Source: Melieria omissa (Eukaryota; Arthropoda; Insecta; Diptera; Ulidiidae). Taken from it: a stretch of 64,000 nt of DNA. Made by a program: the position numbers and the translations under genes. Positions 54,674 to 64,000 of the stretch are shown here, piece after piece. The notes beneath the pieces are model-generated. The model was not told where the DNA came from, did not search any database, and saw only the letters and a list, made by a program, of their open reading frames with translations. Position 1 is the first letter of the stretch. The number at the start of each line of letters is the position of its first letter. Location: assembly GCA_963971225.1 (NCBI GenBank), contig OZ020270.1, positions 66,160,932 to 66,224,931 on the forward strand. The letters run 5' to 3'.

Positions 54674-56066
54674 TTAGTCTTCAAAGTAATGGCCATCGCT
54701 AGCTACACATTTTTCCCATCTCTCAGGCAATTTATGGATGCCTCGCCAAAAAAATGTTTCGTCTTTTGCCTGAAACCAATCATCGATCCATTTTTTGACT
54801 TCTGCGTGAGAATTGAAGCGCCGTTCCGTTAATGCGTGGCCCATCGATGCGAACATGTGATAATCCGAAGGCGCCAAGTCTGGTGAGTAAGCCGCATGAG
54901 CAAGAGCTTGTACGATGCAACCAATTCTTTGGTGGCTCTAGTGCGGTGTGGTGGTGCGTTGTCATCGAGAAAAATCACTTTGTGTTGCCTGGCTTCATAT
55001 TCTGGGCGTTTTTGGCGTATAGCACGGTTCAAATCGGCCAATTGTTGTTGGTAACGTTCACCGTTAACCGTTTCACCAGGTTTTAGAAGGTCATACCATA
55101 TGACACCACGCTGGTCCCAGAAAACACATAGCATGGCCTTCTTTCCGAAGCGATCTGGGGGGCTACTCTCTAATGCGATGCGAACATAAAATGTATCGCA
55201 TTCGCACACTTAGTACTCTGAAATCCGACAATCGCATAGAAATTTTCTACTTTCGCATTTCGATTTTCCCCTTTCGCATTTGTAGCACTCCGTATTTCGA
55301 TTTTAAGTTTCAAAAATATGCGATTGTTTACTTTTTTTTTAATTTTGTTTGAATTTTATGACACTCGACGCTAGTAATGCCAACATACTCTCGACACAAA
55401 ATAAGGGCCGTTTTTCAATGATGCGAAAGCGATACAGAGTACCGATTGACTTTCGCATCGCAACTCACTTTCGCATCGCTTTCGCTTTCGCATCGCATTA
55501 CAGAGTAGCCCCCCTGGCCTTGCGGTCGATTGCGCACTTTCGCCGCGGTTAACATACGATCTTTTTCGTTTGGGATTCTTGAAATAGACCCACTTTTCAT
55601 CACCAGTTACGATTCGATGCAAAAACGACTTTCTTTTGTACCGGGCGAGCAGCATTTCACAAGTGGTTTTTCGGTTTTCTTGCTGCCTTTCAGTCAGTTC
55701 ATGTGGCACCCATCTACCGACCTTTAAAATTTTTCCCATTGCTTTTAAACGTTTTCCGACGGTCCGACGGTCAACACCCAATTGTTCTGCGAGCTGTTCT
55801 TGCGTTTGGCCATCATCTTCATCGAGCAATGCTTGCAATTCGGCGTCTTCAAACTTTTTTGGTGGCCGGCCACGCTCATCGTTTCTCACATCAAAATCAC
55901 CACTTTTAAATTTATTGAACCACTCGTTACACTGTGTGCGACCAAGAGCATGCTCGCCGTAAGCTTCCACAAACATTCGATGCGATTCAGAAGCGTTTTT
56001 TTTCAAATGGTAACACAAAATTAACTGTGTCCGCAAATCGTAATTTGTAGGCACGTAATCCGACAT
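54674..56066 (-). pseudogene. mariner transposase, interrupted
   Basis: The ATG at 56066 (MSDYVPTNYDL) opens helix-turn-helix modules (ALGRTQCNEWFNKFKSGDFD, EQLAEQLGVDRRTVGKRLKA). The first catalytic aspartate is in VTGDEKWVYF, the second in VIFLDDNAPPH and the third in APSDYHMFASMGHAL. The 356-bp insert lies between first and second, and a frameshift near 54860 separates second and third. The sequence around RFGKKAMLCVFWDQRG and LPERWEKCVASDGHY is close to the Mos1/mauritiana group as I recall it. Confidence 0.9.
55159..55514. mobile_element. 356-bp inverted-repeat element rich in CGCAT motifs
   Basis: Ends are GGGGGGCTACTCT and its reverse complement, then AATGCGATGCGAA, about 27 bp in all with one or two mismatches. 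Motifs TTTCGCAT / ATGCGAAA recur about ten times inside. Inserted in the mariner transposase. No target duplication is obvious. The superfamily is not recognised. Confidence 0.75.
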
Positions 56067-56221
56067 TTTCCGGAGCGTCAAACAATGCGTTGTTGGATGA
56101 AGCTTGACAAATTGTGAACTGAATATTGTTGACATATGACAGAAGAAGTAAACATGACATTTGGTACGGTTCCGAAGTTTATAAATATTCGGCTATTTAC
56201 CGCTAGATGTCGTTACCGGTT

Positions 56222-58516
56222 TCATAGGCACATACCTGGTAGATCATCTCTGATTTCGTCAAAAGCGGCGGCTTTGCTTGTCTTAATTGCTTTATGGAAT
56301 TCTTTACGTTTCTTTTTAAATTCTTCCTGCAGTGATATATATTGAGGTCGCCCCCTCGCTCTCTGGTGTTTTCTTCTGAGCTTATGACATTCAGTGCGCA
56401 GCTTTGCAATTTCGTCATTCCACCAAAAAACAGGCATTTTACCAGCCTTGTGTCCTTTTCTTGTCATTGATGCGGCACATGCTGCAGTTAGCTTTCGGGT
56501 TAGGGTTTCGGCCTGGGTATCTGGGTCACTGTTCTGGGTCTTTATGTCGTCAATCATGTACGCAAGCATGTCTATGTCCATTGAGTCTTCCCGCCATTTG
56601 ATTTGTTGCACCTTACTTCGCCGACTTCCTCCGCAGGAGGAGCGTTTCGCTAACACGTCAAAAATGATAGCGTTGTGGTCACTGTGTGTGTAGATGTCCG
56701 TCACTTTCCAGTTTGCGCCTCTTACTAACGAGCAACTTACAAACGTCAAGTCGATTTTAGAGACACGTCCGCCTTTATTGTAAGTATGTTTTACTCCGTC
56801 ATTCAATAGCACTAGGCTGGTCTTGGAAAACGCTTCGGTCAAAGCTACGCCTCTCTGATTAGTTCTACGGCAGCCCCATTCTCCTGACCACGCATTAAAG
56901 TCACCAGCAACTACGACTGGGGATTTTCCTATCACGTCATTTGTCAGTAAGTCCAGCATTTCGTTGAAGTCATCCATGTGAGCGCTGGGAGGGGCGTAAC
57001 AGCTGTAAAAATTGATGCCAAGAACCTCTTGGTATAATGGGCACTTCCAGCTATTTAGGGCATGGTTCGTTTCGGCCAGAGACCGTCTCTTGCACAGAAC
57101 ACAGCAAGCGTCATTTTCCAAACAAACCTTTGCTAAGTGTCCAGGTTTTCCACATTTCATGCAGCATTTGCTTAGATCGTCGTTGCTTTTGCAATGTTTG
57201 GAAATATGCCCATAATCCATGCATTTATAGCACCGTTTTATCAATTTCCGCTCGCGCACTCTGCAGTTCACCCAGCCAATTTTCACTTTTCCTAGTGTGA
57301 GAAGTCTGCTTGCTATACGTGCAGGCAGGTTGAGCAGCGCTACTTGTGTGCCTGCATACGCTGTCCTCAAAGTTTTAAGCGCCCCCAATTCGACGCGCTC
57401 ACCGTCTTGAAGCTGCAAGTTTATTGCTTCAACTACGTCTTCTTTCGTTGTTATTTTGTCCAGATCCTTTACTTCAACTTGCGTTACGTCCATCATAGCT
57501 TTCACTTCTACGTCTGGTCCCAGCACTCTGCAGATCTCATTCCTGACAGATTCTGCACACTTATTTTCACCCCTGGTAAGTTGTATTAATAATTCACCTT
57601 TTGCCGTCTTTCTAATTTTCGTCACTTTTTCTCCTAGGTATTTTAACTCGTCGGATTGCTTAACAGACTTCAGGATGTCACTATAAGACTTTTCCCCTTT
57701 TTTGGCAATTATAATTGCTTCAGGTCTCGACATAGGTTTCCTGACTTATTTCTTGCTAGCTACTTTCGTCCAGCCTTCTGAGCTCTGCAGTCCATTTGCA
57801 TCACTAATTTGCGGGCGGTTTGTCACAGCTTGGTTAGTTGCGTTGCCGGGTTCGAGGTTGCTGTCTACATTTTTTGCCTTTTTGGGTGGTGATAGGCGTC
57901 CAGACGACTTTTCGTCTCTTAGCCGCTTGGGAATTTCCGGTCGTGGCTTGAGCATTGGCGAAGTTTGTACGCTTTTATTCCACCTGCTGGTTCTGCCTGG
58001 CGGCTGCTGCCTTTGCTGAGCCGCTTGCTCATGGAGGTCACTAATCACTGCGATCAAGTTCCGCATCGGAGCATGTACGGTGCGTCTGCCACCGCTAAGC
58101 ATCTTAATCAGTTCCTTAATTTTGTGTCCTAGCCTTGCAAAGGCATCCTCAGGCATAGCGCTTTGGTCGTCAACTTGAAGGAGAGGGGGAGATGAGCTCG
58201 CTCTGATAGCTCTATCTGGTGAGCGGGTGATTTTTGAGCACCTGCGAAAAGGATCTGTGGGCTCAAGGATGCTCATCGCCCTGTTCAGAAAAGCGTCAGT
58301 CCCATTAGGTTTGGCAGGCACAGTTTGGCCGCCCAAAGGTGATTGTAAGTCACCAGCTGTTGCAGCGACTGGCCCCCCTATAGGCGGCTTGTGGAGGCTC
58401 ATGATCCGCCCCCGTTCGATGTACGCTGCCTTATCGACGGCTACTGGAAATTTTCCCTTCCAGCAGGCGTCGGTAACGTAGGGTCGGTAATGCAGTTCAG
58501 CCTTGGCACTAAACAC
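56222..58516 (-). pseudogene. R1-clade LINE ORF1 fused to endonuclease
   Basis: ORF1 starts at 58516 (MFSAKAELHYRPYVTDACW). It has one in-frame stop at about 57746, after EGWTKVASKK, and continues in the same frame with MSRPEAIIIAKKGEKSYSDI. Zinc knuckles CYKCMDYGHISKHC, CMKCGKPGHLAKVC and CVLCKRRSLAETNH follow (57050-57230). Directly after the third comes endonuclease sequence from its middle (FYSCYAPPSAHMDDF, VVVAGDFNAWSGEWG, IDLTFVS, THSDHNAIIFDV), so the end of ORF1 and start of the endonuclease are deleted. The frame ends where the mariner begins. Confidence 0.85.
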
Positions 58517-58844
58517 GGCCTTGAAACAGCTGATTTTGGTTTATCCGCTGATAAGCTTATAGCCTCTCGCGGGATGATAAACAGAAAATAAGAATAAAGG
58601 AGACAACTCACTGATCTGCCTCTATGGGATTTGGGAAGAAAGCACCAGAAATTTATCGTGTCCAAGGAAGCACTCGCACGCTTTCGGTAAACCGCGAGTC
58701 GCCACTCTATCGCACACACTTCTGTCGCACTTAGCACAAATTTTAGGTAATTAAACCACTTGAAAAAAGATTTTTCGCGGAGCCGAAATAAAACACAGTC
58801 TATCTCTGTTAAAGATTCAACTCTCATCATGCTTCATAGGGTGT

Positions 58845-61501
58845 GTTTTGATGGTTTTGGCTGTTAATTTTAGGTTATATATAGTAGTAATACCCCTAGC
58901 AGCATTAGGAAATCTGACGGCTCGTGGACAGAATCGAGGGAGGAGCTTCTAGAGACTCTCATGAACACCCACTTTCCCGGTTGCACGAGTGTTGTTGAGA
59001 CGACCACGCCTCATAGACAGCACTCGTCACGACCGGATGCTTTAGTTCAGGGGGTTATCGATGAGGTCAAAGTGGCATGGGCGGTAGACACCTTCAACCC
59101 GTACAAATCTCCGGGTCCCGATGGTGTCATCCCGGCTATGCTGCAATGGTCTAAGGAGGCAGTGGTCAAAGTCTTGGTGCGAATCTTTCGGGAATCTCTC
59201 CAACAGGGTTATGTACCACGCGCCTGGAAAGAGGTTAAGCTGGTGTTCATCCCCAAGGCGGGGAAGTCAAACCACATCACTGCAAAAGACTACAGACCGA
59301 TCAGCCTGTCATCGTTCTTTCTTAAGACTTTGGAGAGGCTGGTGGATGTCTATGTCAGAGGAGTGGCACAGTCTAGGGGACTAGGACTAGGACGCAACAT
59401 GCGTATTGCAGGGGAAAATCTGTAGACAGCGCCTTGCATGAGGTCGTTCAGACGATCGAAAAATCGCTGAGCGTCAAGGAGTATACGTTAGCCGCTTTCC
59501 TCGATATTGAGGGGGCCTTTAATAACGTCACTCTAGAGGCAATAACCAGTGCACTTAGAAAATTCGAAGTGGACGAGAAAGTGGTGAGGTGGACCAGCGA
59601 TATGCTTAGTAGCAGAAGGGTTCACTCCAGCCTAGGCTCGTGCTCGGTGAGGAGGTAAACCACAAGGGGCACACCTCAGGGGGGCATCCTTTCGCCTCTG
59701 CTGTGGCTGCTTGTGATAAACAACATCCTCGAGATCTTCGAATCCAGGAGGCTGCGAGTAGTAGCATATGAGGATGACGTCACTATCCTGATCCCTGGAA
59801 AATTTCTTTCCACCATCAGTGATCTCATGGAGTCTGCTTTAGGAGAACTCTCTAGGTGGGCAGAGCATAACGGTCTAGGAGTTAACCCCTCAAAGATACA
59901 AAATACCGGAGTTTAGGCTGCCGAAACTCAGCGGCATCACTAGCACCTTCTCACCCGAGGTGAAATACCTTAGCACCACACTCGACTCCAAGCTTTCTTG
60001 GAGACGCAACGTGGAAGAGCGGGTGAAGAAGAGCCTGAATGCCTTCTACGTCTGTCAGAAGGCCTTTGGGAAAAAGTGGGGATTGCGGCCGAGCATTGTC
60101 CACAGGATGTATACAGCGATCATTCGGCCGATCTTATGTTACGGAGCCATTGTCTGGTGGCCAGCCACGGACACCAGGTCCTTGGCGACGCAACTGATGA
60201 AGGTGCAGAGACTGGCGGCTATGGGAATAGCAGGAACCGTCAAAAGCACCCCCCAGGCAGGCCTAGAGATGATTCTACATCTCCACCCAATACACCAGTT
60301 CATTAAGTGCTGTGCCGCTAAAGGCGCTTTCAGGCTGAGAGAGGCCAACTTTTGGAAAGAGCACGCTTATGGACACTCTGGGATTCTAAGGTCATTTACG
60401 AGGCCAGGTACGGAACATCAATTAGATTCCTGCACGGACTATTTGATTCCATACCTAGATTTTGATTCGCGTGCACTTACCTCCTTTCCCTCAAGGGAAG
60501 AATGGGGACTTACAAGTGTGACAAGAGACGCCTCTATCACCATCTTCACAGATGGTTCTAAGATGGAGGAAGGTACAGGAGCTGGTCTCCACTCAGATGT
60601 ACTAGGGGCTCAACGGTCTTTCAGACTCCCGGACCTCTGTAGCATCTTTCAGGCGGAGATTTATGCAATCTGGAAAGCTGCTGAATTAATCCGCGACAGC
60701 GGATTATCACCCACGGATATCACAATCTGTGTGGATAGTCAGGCAGCCCTTAAAGCGCTGGAATCAGCGACTGTGAAATCAAAGGTAGTGCAGAGTTGTC
60801 GCACTGCACTTCGCGGCATCGGACATCACCGAGTCACTCTCTGCTGGGTTCCGGGCCACTCTGGAGTGGCAGGAAACGAGGCAGCGGATGAGATGGCAAG
60901 AAAGGGGGTCGCCCTGCCTCTCACGGAAGTGGATAACTCTGTGCTCCCTCCGATATCTGCCCTGTATTTGCGTATTGACAGGTTGAGCAAAACTTACATC
61001 GAGTCCTCATGGCGGAGCAGAACTGATTGCAGTACCTGCCGGGCAATATGGCCTTCCCTTTCCGTGAGGAAAACACGATATGTACTGTCCCTGAGTCGAA
61101 CCTCTATTAGGCAGCTTGTTGGAGTCATTACTGGACACTGCGCCATTGGATCTATGCTGGTCAAATGGTGCCTCTCGTTCAGTGATGTCTGCAGAAGCTG
61201 TGGAGATGAGGAAGAAGTGGAAACGATCCAACACTACCTGTGCCACTGCCCGGCTCTGCAGGAACGCCGACTCCGTACCTTGGGGTCAAGGTTCCTGGTA
61301 GACTTGGCCTGCGCTGCAGTAGTTGAAATATCGGATCTACTCTCCTTCATCAAGAGGTCGAATTGGTTTGCCCCGAACTGAGAGCCACTGGTTAGCTCCA
61401 GAATCTTCCATGAAGGGATTCACAATGGGCCATTTTGGCCTCCGAGTGGAAGTGCTGCCCTTGGGACGCACACACCCTTCCCTACCTAACCTAACCTAAC
61501 C
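58845..61501 (+). mobile_element. LOA-like LINE copy B
   Basis: It is the same family as copy A at 42434, with RT, RNase H and zinc motif, and ends in the same CCTAA repeat tail (61484-61501). The R1-clade LINE inserted at its upstream part. The 5' end could not be placed. Copy B retains the RT fingers that copy A lacks. Confidence 0.82.
58919..61381 (+). pseudogene. LOA-like copy B reverse transcriptase and RNase H
   Basis: RT motifs: FNPYKSPGPDGVIPAML, KAGKSNHITAKDYRPISLSS, LAAFLDIEGAFNNV, GTPQGGILSPLLWLLV, and VVAYEDDVTILIPG near 59767 (E replaces the usual A of YADD; both aspartates are kept). Stops at 59425 and 59658 and a deletion near 59900 break the frame. From 59960 one open frame covers the RT thumb, RNase H (TIFTDGSKMEEGTGAG, FQAEIYAIWKAAELI, CWVPGHSGVAGNEAADE) and the zinc motif CRSCGDEEEVETIQHYLCHC. 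Confidence 0.88.
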
Positions 61502-61557
61502 TTTTACTACTAAAGGGCACAATAATGATTGATTGATAATTAAATTTTTGTTAAATA

Positions 61558-62298
61558 TCAGGTGTACAACTTTGCTTCCGCCGCTTTTTTCCAAAATTAA
61601 AAGCTTTGTTGCGAAAAAGTGCTTACAGATGTATTATTCAAAGTATTGTCCGTCGCTAGCGACAACTTTCTCCCATCTTTCCGGCAATTTTCGGATCCCG
61701 GCTCGAAAAAAGGAGTCCTCTTTTGACGCTATCCATGAAGCAATCCATTTTTCCAATTCTTCGAAGGATTGAAAATGTTGATCTGCCAGGCCGTGTGCCA
61801 TCGAACGGAATAGGTGGAAGTCAGAAGGGGCGACATCTGGGGAATACGGCGGGTGGGGCAAGACTTCCCATTTCAGCGTTTCCAGGTACTTTTTGACCAC
61901 TTTTGCGACGTGAGGCCGAGCATTGTCGTGTTGGAGGATGACTTTGTCATGTCGCTCTTCCATTTTTAAAACGTTGAAACCACTCCCGACACGTTCTTTC
62001 ACTCAGAGCAGCATCACCGTAAGTTTCTGAGAGCATTCGATGCGCTTCAGCTGCATTTTTTTTCGAATTGTAACAGAAAAGTAAAACTTCCCGCAAATGG
62101 CGAGAATTGGGCACATAAACCGACATTTTCGAGCGTGAATAATACGAAAACAAGAACAACTGTCACTGAAACGGCGATGACAATTCGTTAGGCACTGTGC
62201 ACACTCACTTTAAAGGCATTACCATCTATGTATTTCAACCAGCCTCAGCCGGTACAGCCACCTATCGGAAAACGGTGGAAGCAAAGTTGTACACCTGA
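61558..62298 (-). mobile_element. Internally deleted mariner
   Basis: Inverted ends TCAGGTGTACAACTTTGCTT (61558) and its complement ending 62298, flanked by TA (61556-61557 and 62299-62300). Length 741 bp, about half a full mariner. Confidence 0.92.
61634..62126 (-). pseudogene. mariner transposase, internally deleted
   Basis: The N terminus (MSVYVPNSRHLREVLLFCYN ... CREWFQRFKNG) is followed after a frameshift by VILQHDNARPH and APSDFHLFRSMAHGL with 34 residues between the two aspartates, then LPERWEKVVASDGQYFE. The second helix-turn-helix and the first catalytic aspartate (TGDE motif) are gone. It belongs to a different mariner lineage from the copy at 54617, since the ends and residues differ. 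Confidence 0.9.
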
Positions 62299-62300
62299 TA

Positions 62301-62565
62301 TAATTTTTTCTTATGTAGAAGAAAATACAGTGTTTCGAAAAAAAAAATTGCCTAAACTTTTTACCGTGTATGATAATGGTACGAGTCAAACGGTAAATTT
62401 TAAAATACATATACATATTTACTGCGCGGTGTCATAAGCATTTTATTTTTGTGCTTGATTTCGAAATAGGAGCACTTTACAAACCGCTATTGACTGACAC
62501 TCATATCCAAAAATTACTAGTTTGGGAAAAGGAAAACGAATATCTGGAGGAATGCTTGGATTGCT
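62301..62565 (+). other. Possible exon remnants of an unknown gene
   Basis: After a splice-acceptor-like TTTTTTCTTATGTAG the sequence reads EENTVFRKKKLPKLFTVYDN to a donor-like ACG|GTAAAT. After CGAAATAG comes ALYKPLLTDTHIQKLLVW and ENEYLEECLDC then a stop. The two do not join in phase at those sites, so the structure is unproven. I do not recognise the protein. Confidence 0.2.
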
Positions 62566-62794
62566 AAAGGCCAAAAATTTGTTCAGCGGGTGTTTGTTAA
62601 GCACCCTACAAAAGTCCATGCTTTAAAAAAAAAGGATTTGGGACTTTGACTATCTTTACACAATATCAAAGAATATGAAGTAATATAGAACGCGCATGTG
62701 GGCGCAAAAGTGTTTTCGGTTGCTATGATGCGAGCGGGAAGAGCGAAGCGTAGGCATTTGAAAATGTTCATAACATTTTCTGTTAGATTTGCGT

Positions 62795-63265
62795 CATGGC
62801 ACAATAAACAAGGTAGTGACAGGAAGGAGCGAAAAAATGCACGTGTATTTTGTTAGTGCTTTTGTTCGGTTCATTGTCAAATCGGACGGACGGTTCTCTT
62901 CCCAACAGTATTGCCAGCATCGAATAGACCACTTGGTCTATTCGAAAACGTAAAAATACACCAAATAACAGCAAAAGTACATAGCTTCTTTGTTTTAATT
63001 TTTTGTTTTACAATTAAGGGCAAAAGTGCTAAGTCCATAGTTCGCCGATTTTGCGTTAATTCATAAAAGTTAACGAAAATTGGAAAAATAATATTCTTTC
63101 GTCATTGCAAAAATGCTTAAAATTTCACAGAAAAAGAGTTGACTGGCAATGCTGTTCGCCGAATGTAAACAAAACAGACAAAATTTTCTGACAACTTACC
63201 GAACTCTGACGAGAAAAAAAATAAAATTCGCTCCTTCCTGCCACTACCTTGTTTATTGTGCCATG
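62795..63265. mobile_element. P-element-like miniature with 8-bp target duplication
   Basis: The terminal inverted repeat of about 38 bp begins CATGGCACAATAAACAAGGT. ATTTGCGT flanks both ends (62787-62794 and 63266-63273). An 8-bp duplication and a CATG...AATAA...AAGGT start resemble the P element end (CATGATGAAATAACATAAGG). hAT elements also make 8-bp duplications, so hAT is the alternative. 471 bp, no coding frame. Confidence 0.8.
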
Positions 63266-63273
63266 ATTTGCGT

Positions 63274-63616
63274 AGGACAACAGCAAAAAGCTATGTTATT
63301 GTTCTCAACGGCTTCACTCGTGTACATTGAAGTGGTGGTTGTTGCAGCGTAGTGTTCGCTCAATCATTTTTTGCATGCATGTTTCTTGATCTTGTTTGCC
63401 GAAGCGCAAGCAAAAAACAAACAACGAACGAAGGCATCGTCATCATCGTTTCAACGAAGATGACTCGGGATTTGCTAATGTTTTTGTTGTTGTCGTTTAT
63501 TGTGTGTATGCTTTTTTGGTTTTGCTGTAATGTCACTATCAATCGAAGCTTTGTGGTGTATGGCTGTTTGCTCAAATGCTGCGCTTTGATTGATTTTTAA
63601 AACCTGCAAATATTTA
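63274..63616. other. Spacer between the P-like miniature and tandem repeats
   Basis: No gene is supported. A short open frame here has no recognisable motif. Confidence 0.25.
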
Positions 63617-63864
63617 GACGTGGTTGAATCCAATTTGAAATTTTCACAAATATTTTTACGTGGCGAGTTCCAAGTAAAATCATTTGTTTATATTTTGACG
63701 TGGTTGAAACCAATTTTGAACCTTTTGCAGCGGTTTTTTTGACGTGGTTGAATCCAATTTGAAATTTCTAAAAATATTTTTACGTGGCGCATTCCAAGTA
63801 AAATAATTTGTTTATATTTTGACGGGGTTGATACCAATTTTGAATTTTTTAAGAAGTATTTTAA
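63617..63864. repeat. Two 124-bp tandem units with ACGTGG boxes
   Basis: Units at 63617-63740 and 63741-63864 align with few changes. Each has GACGTGGTTGAAWCCAATTT twice (63617, 63697, 63741, 63821; spacing 80, 44, 80) and TTTTTACGTGGCG once (63654 and 63778). The last box has GACGGGG. The block ends 50 bp before the THAP-like ATG. Confidence 0.85.
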
Positions 63865-63914
63865 CGCCATTGTCCAACATTGTAATTCTATTTTGTGTTT
63901 CGGCTTGTTACAAT

Positions 63915-64000
63915 ATGGCTACAAATATAAAGACAAATAGAAATTCCTCAAAGTCAGGAATTCAATGTTGTGTTCGCAGTTGCAAAAAATCGAGACGACA
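63915..64000 (+). CDS. Start of a THAP-like zinc-finger protein (partial)
   Basis: The ATG at 63915 opens MATNIKTNRNSSKSGIQCCV, then RSCKKSRRQ at the window edge. A C-x3-C pair followed by a basic stretch near the N terminus is how THAP domains begin. THAP domains bind DNA and occur in P-element transposases and in host proteins. Only 28 codons are visible, so the assignment is tentative. Tandem ACGTGG repeats lie upstream and could be its promoter region. Confidence 0.4.
   Translation, partial: MATNIKTNRNSSKSGIQCCVRSCKKSRR

Larger units (their letters stand above)
54617..56224 (-). mobile_element. mariner element (Mos1-like), inactivated
   Basis: Inverted ends TGAAACCGGTAA at 54617 and TTACCGGTTTCA ending 56224 are flanked by TA (54615-54616, 56225-56226). 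The transposase occupies most of the length. A 356-bp inverted-repeat element (55159-55514) is inserted in it. The mariner sits in the R1-clade LINE. Confidence 0.92.
51922..58829 (-). mobile_element. R1-clade LINE with 15-bp target duplication, nested insertions
   Basis: TGCTTCATAGGGTGT at 51907-51921 and 58830-58844 brackets the element. A short poly-T at 51921-51929 marks the 3' end of the minus-strand copy. It has a 5' untranslated region (58517-58829), ORF1, endonuclease, RT and C-terminal zinc motif in order. A TTAA miniature (53819-54349) and a mariner (54617-56224) are inserted in ORF2. The start of the endonuclease is deleted, fusing ORF1 to ORF2. Confidence 0.9.

Overview
The window looks like a piece of a higher-fly (schizophoran dipteran) genome. 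Pointers are the mix of mobile families (BEL/Pao, Ty3/gypsy, R1- and LOA-clade LINEs, mariner, piggyBac, P-like miniatures), a 65-bp transposon intron, and a tRNA-derived SINE body resembling ones I associate with tephritid fruit flies. Tephritid is an inference from this recall; no host marker gene is present. Almost every base that can be explained belongs to a mobile element. The only possible host gene is a THAP-like reading frame starting at 63915 and running off the right edge, which could itself be a transposase.

Layout. 1-7508: a minus-strand Ty3/gypsy element (gypsy-A) sitting in an R1-like LINE, itself hit by a 754-bp inverted-repeat element and, in its 5' LTR, by a 5'-truncated CR1/jockey-like LINE. 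7509-10646: remains of R1-like ORF1, then a 5'-truncated R1-clade LINE with a perfect 10-bp target duplication. 10648-22359: one old minus-strand piggyBac element (piggyBac-1) shredded by nested insertions: a LINE with a PHD-finger ORF1 (itself carrying a 967-bp hairpin element), a 3-kb inverted-repeat element (carrying a pogo-like miniature, two TTAA miniatures and an RTE fragment), and a second piggyBac inside its 65-bp intron. 22732-24019: gypsy-B (minus) with a solo BEL LTR. 24020-36161: a plus-strand element with a KDZ-like transposase and a companion SAM-domain gene, split by an 8.2-kb BEL element (BEL-1) that appears intact. 36256-36560: tRNA-derived SINE. 36920-46667: a decayed Pao/BEL element (Pao-3) containing LOA-like LINE copy A. 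46675-51827: BEL-2, a deletion derivative with near-identical LTRs. 51922-58829: an R1-clade LINE inside a second LOA-like copy, hosting a mariner and a TTAA miniature. 61558-62298: an internally deleted mariner. 62795-63265: a P-element-like miniature. 63617-63864: a tandem repeat in front of the THAP-like frame.

How it works together. Nesting gives a relative order of insertion, up to four levels deep. Several empty sites can be checked because the interrupted reading frame closes when the insert is removed. The only element that looks able to move on its own is BEL-1: its gag-pol frame is open, its LTRs differ by one base that I can see, it has a tRNA-Tyr-like primer site and a 5-bp target duplication. 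It also carries a second open frame after pol that duplicates the gag zinc-knuckle/protease segment; this is the most unusual protein-level observation here. BEL-2 has the same primer site and could have been mobilised in trans.
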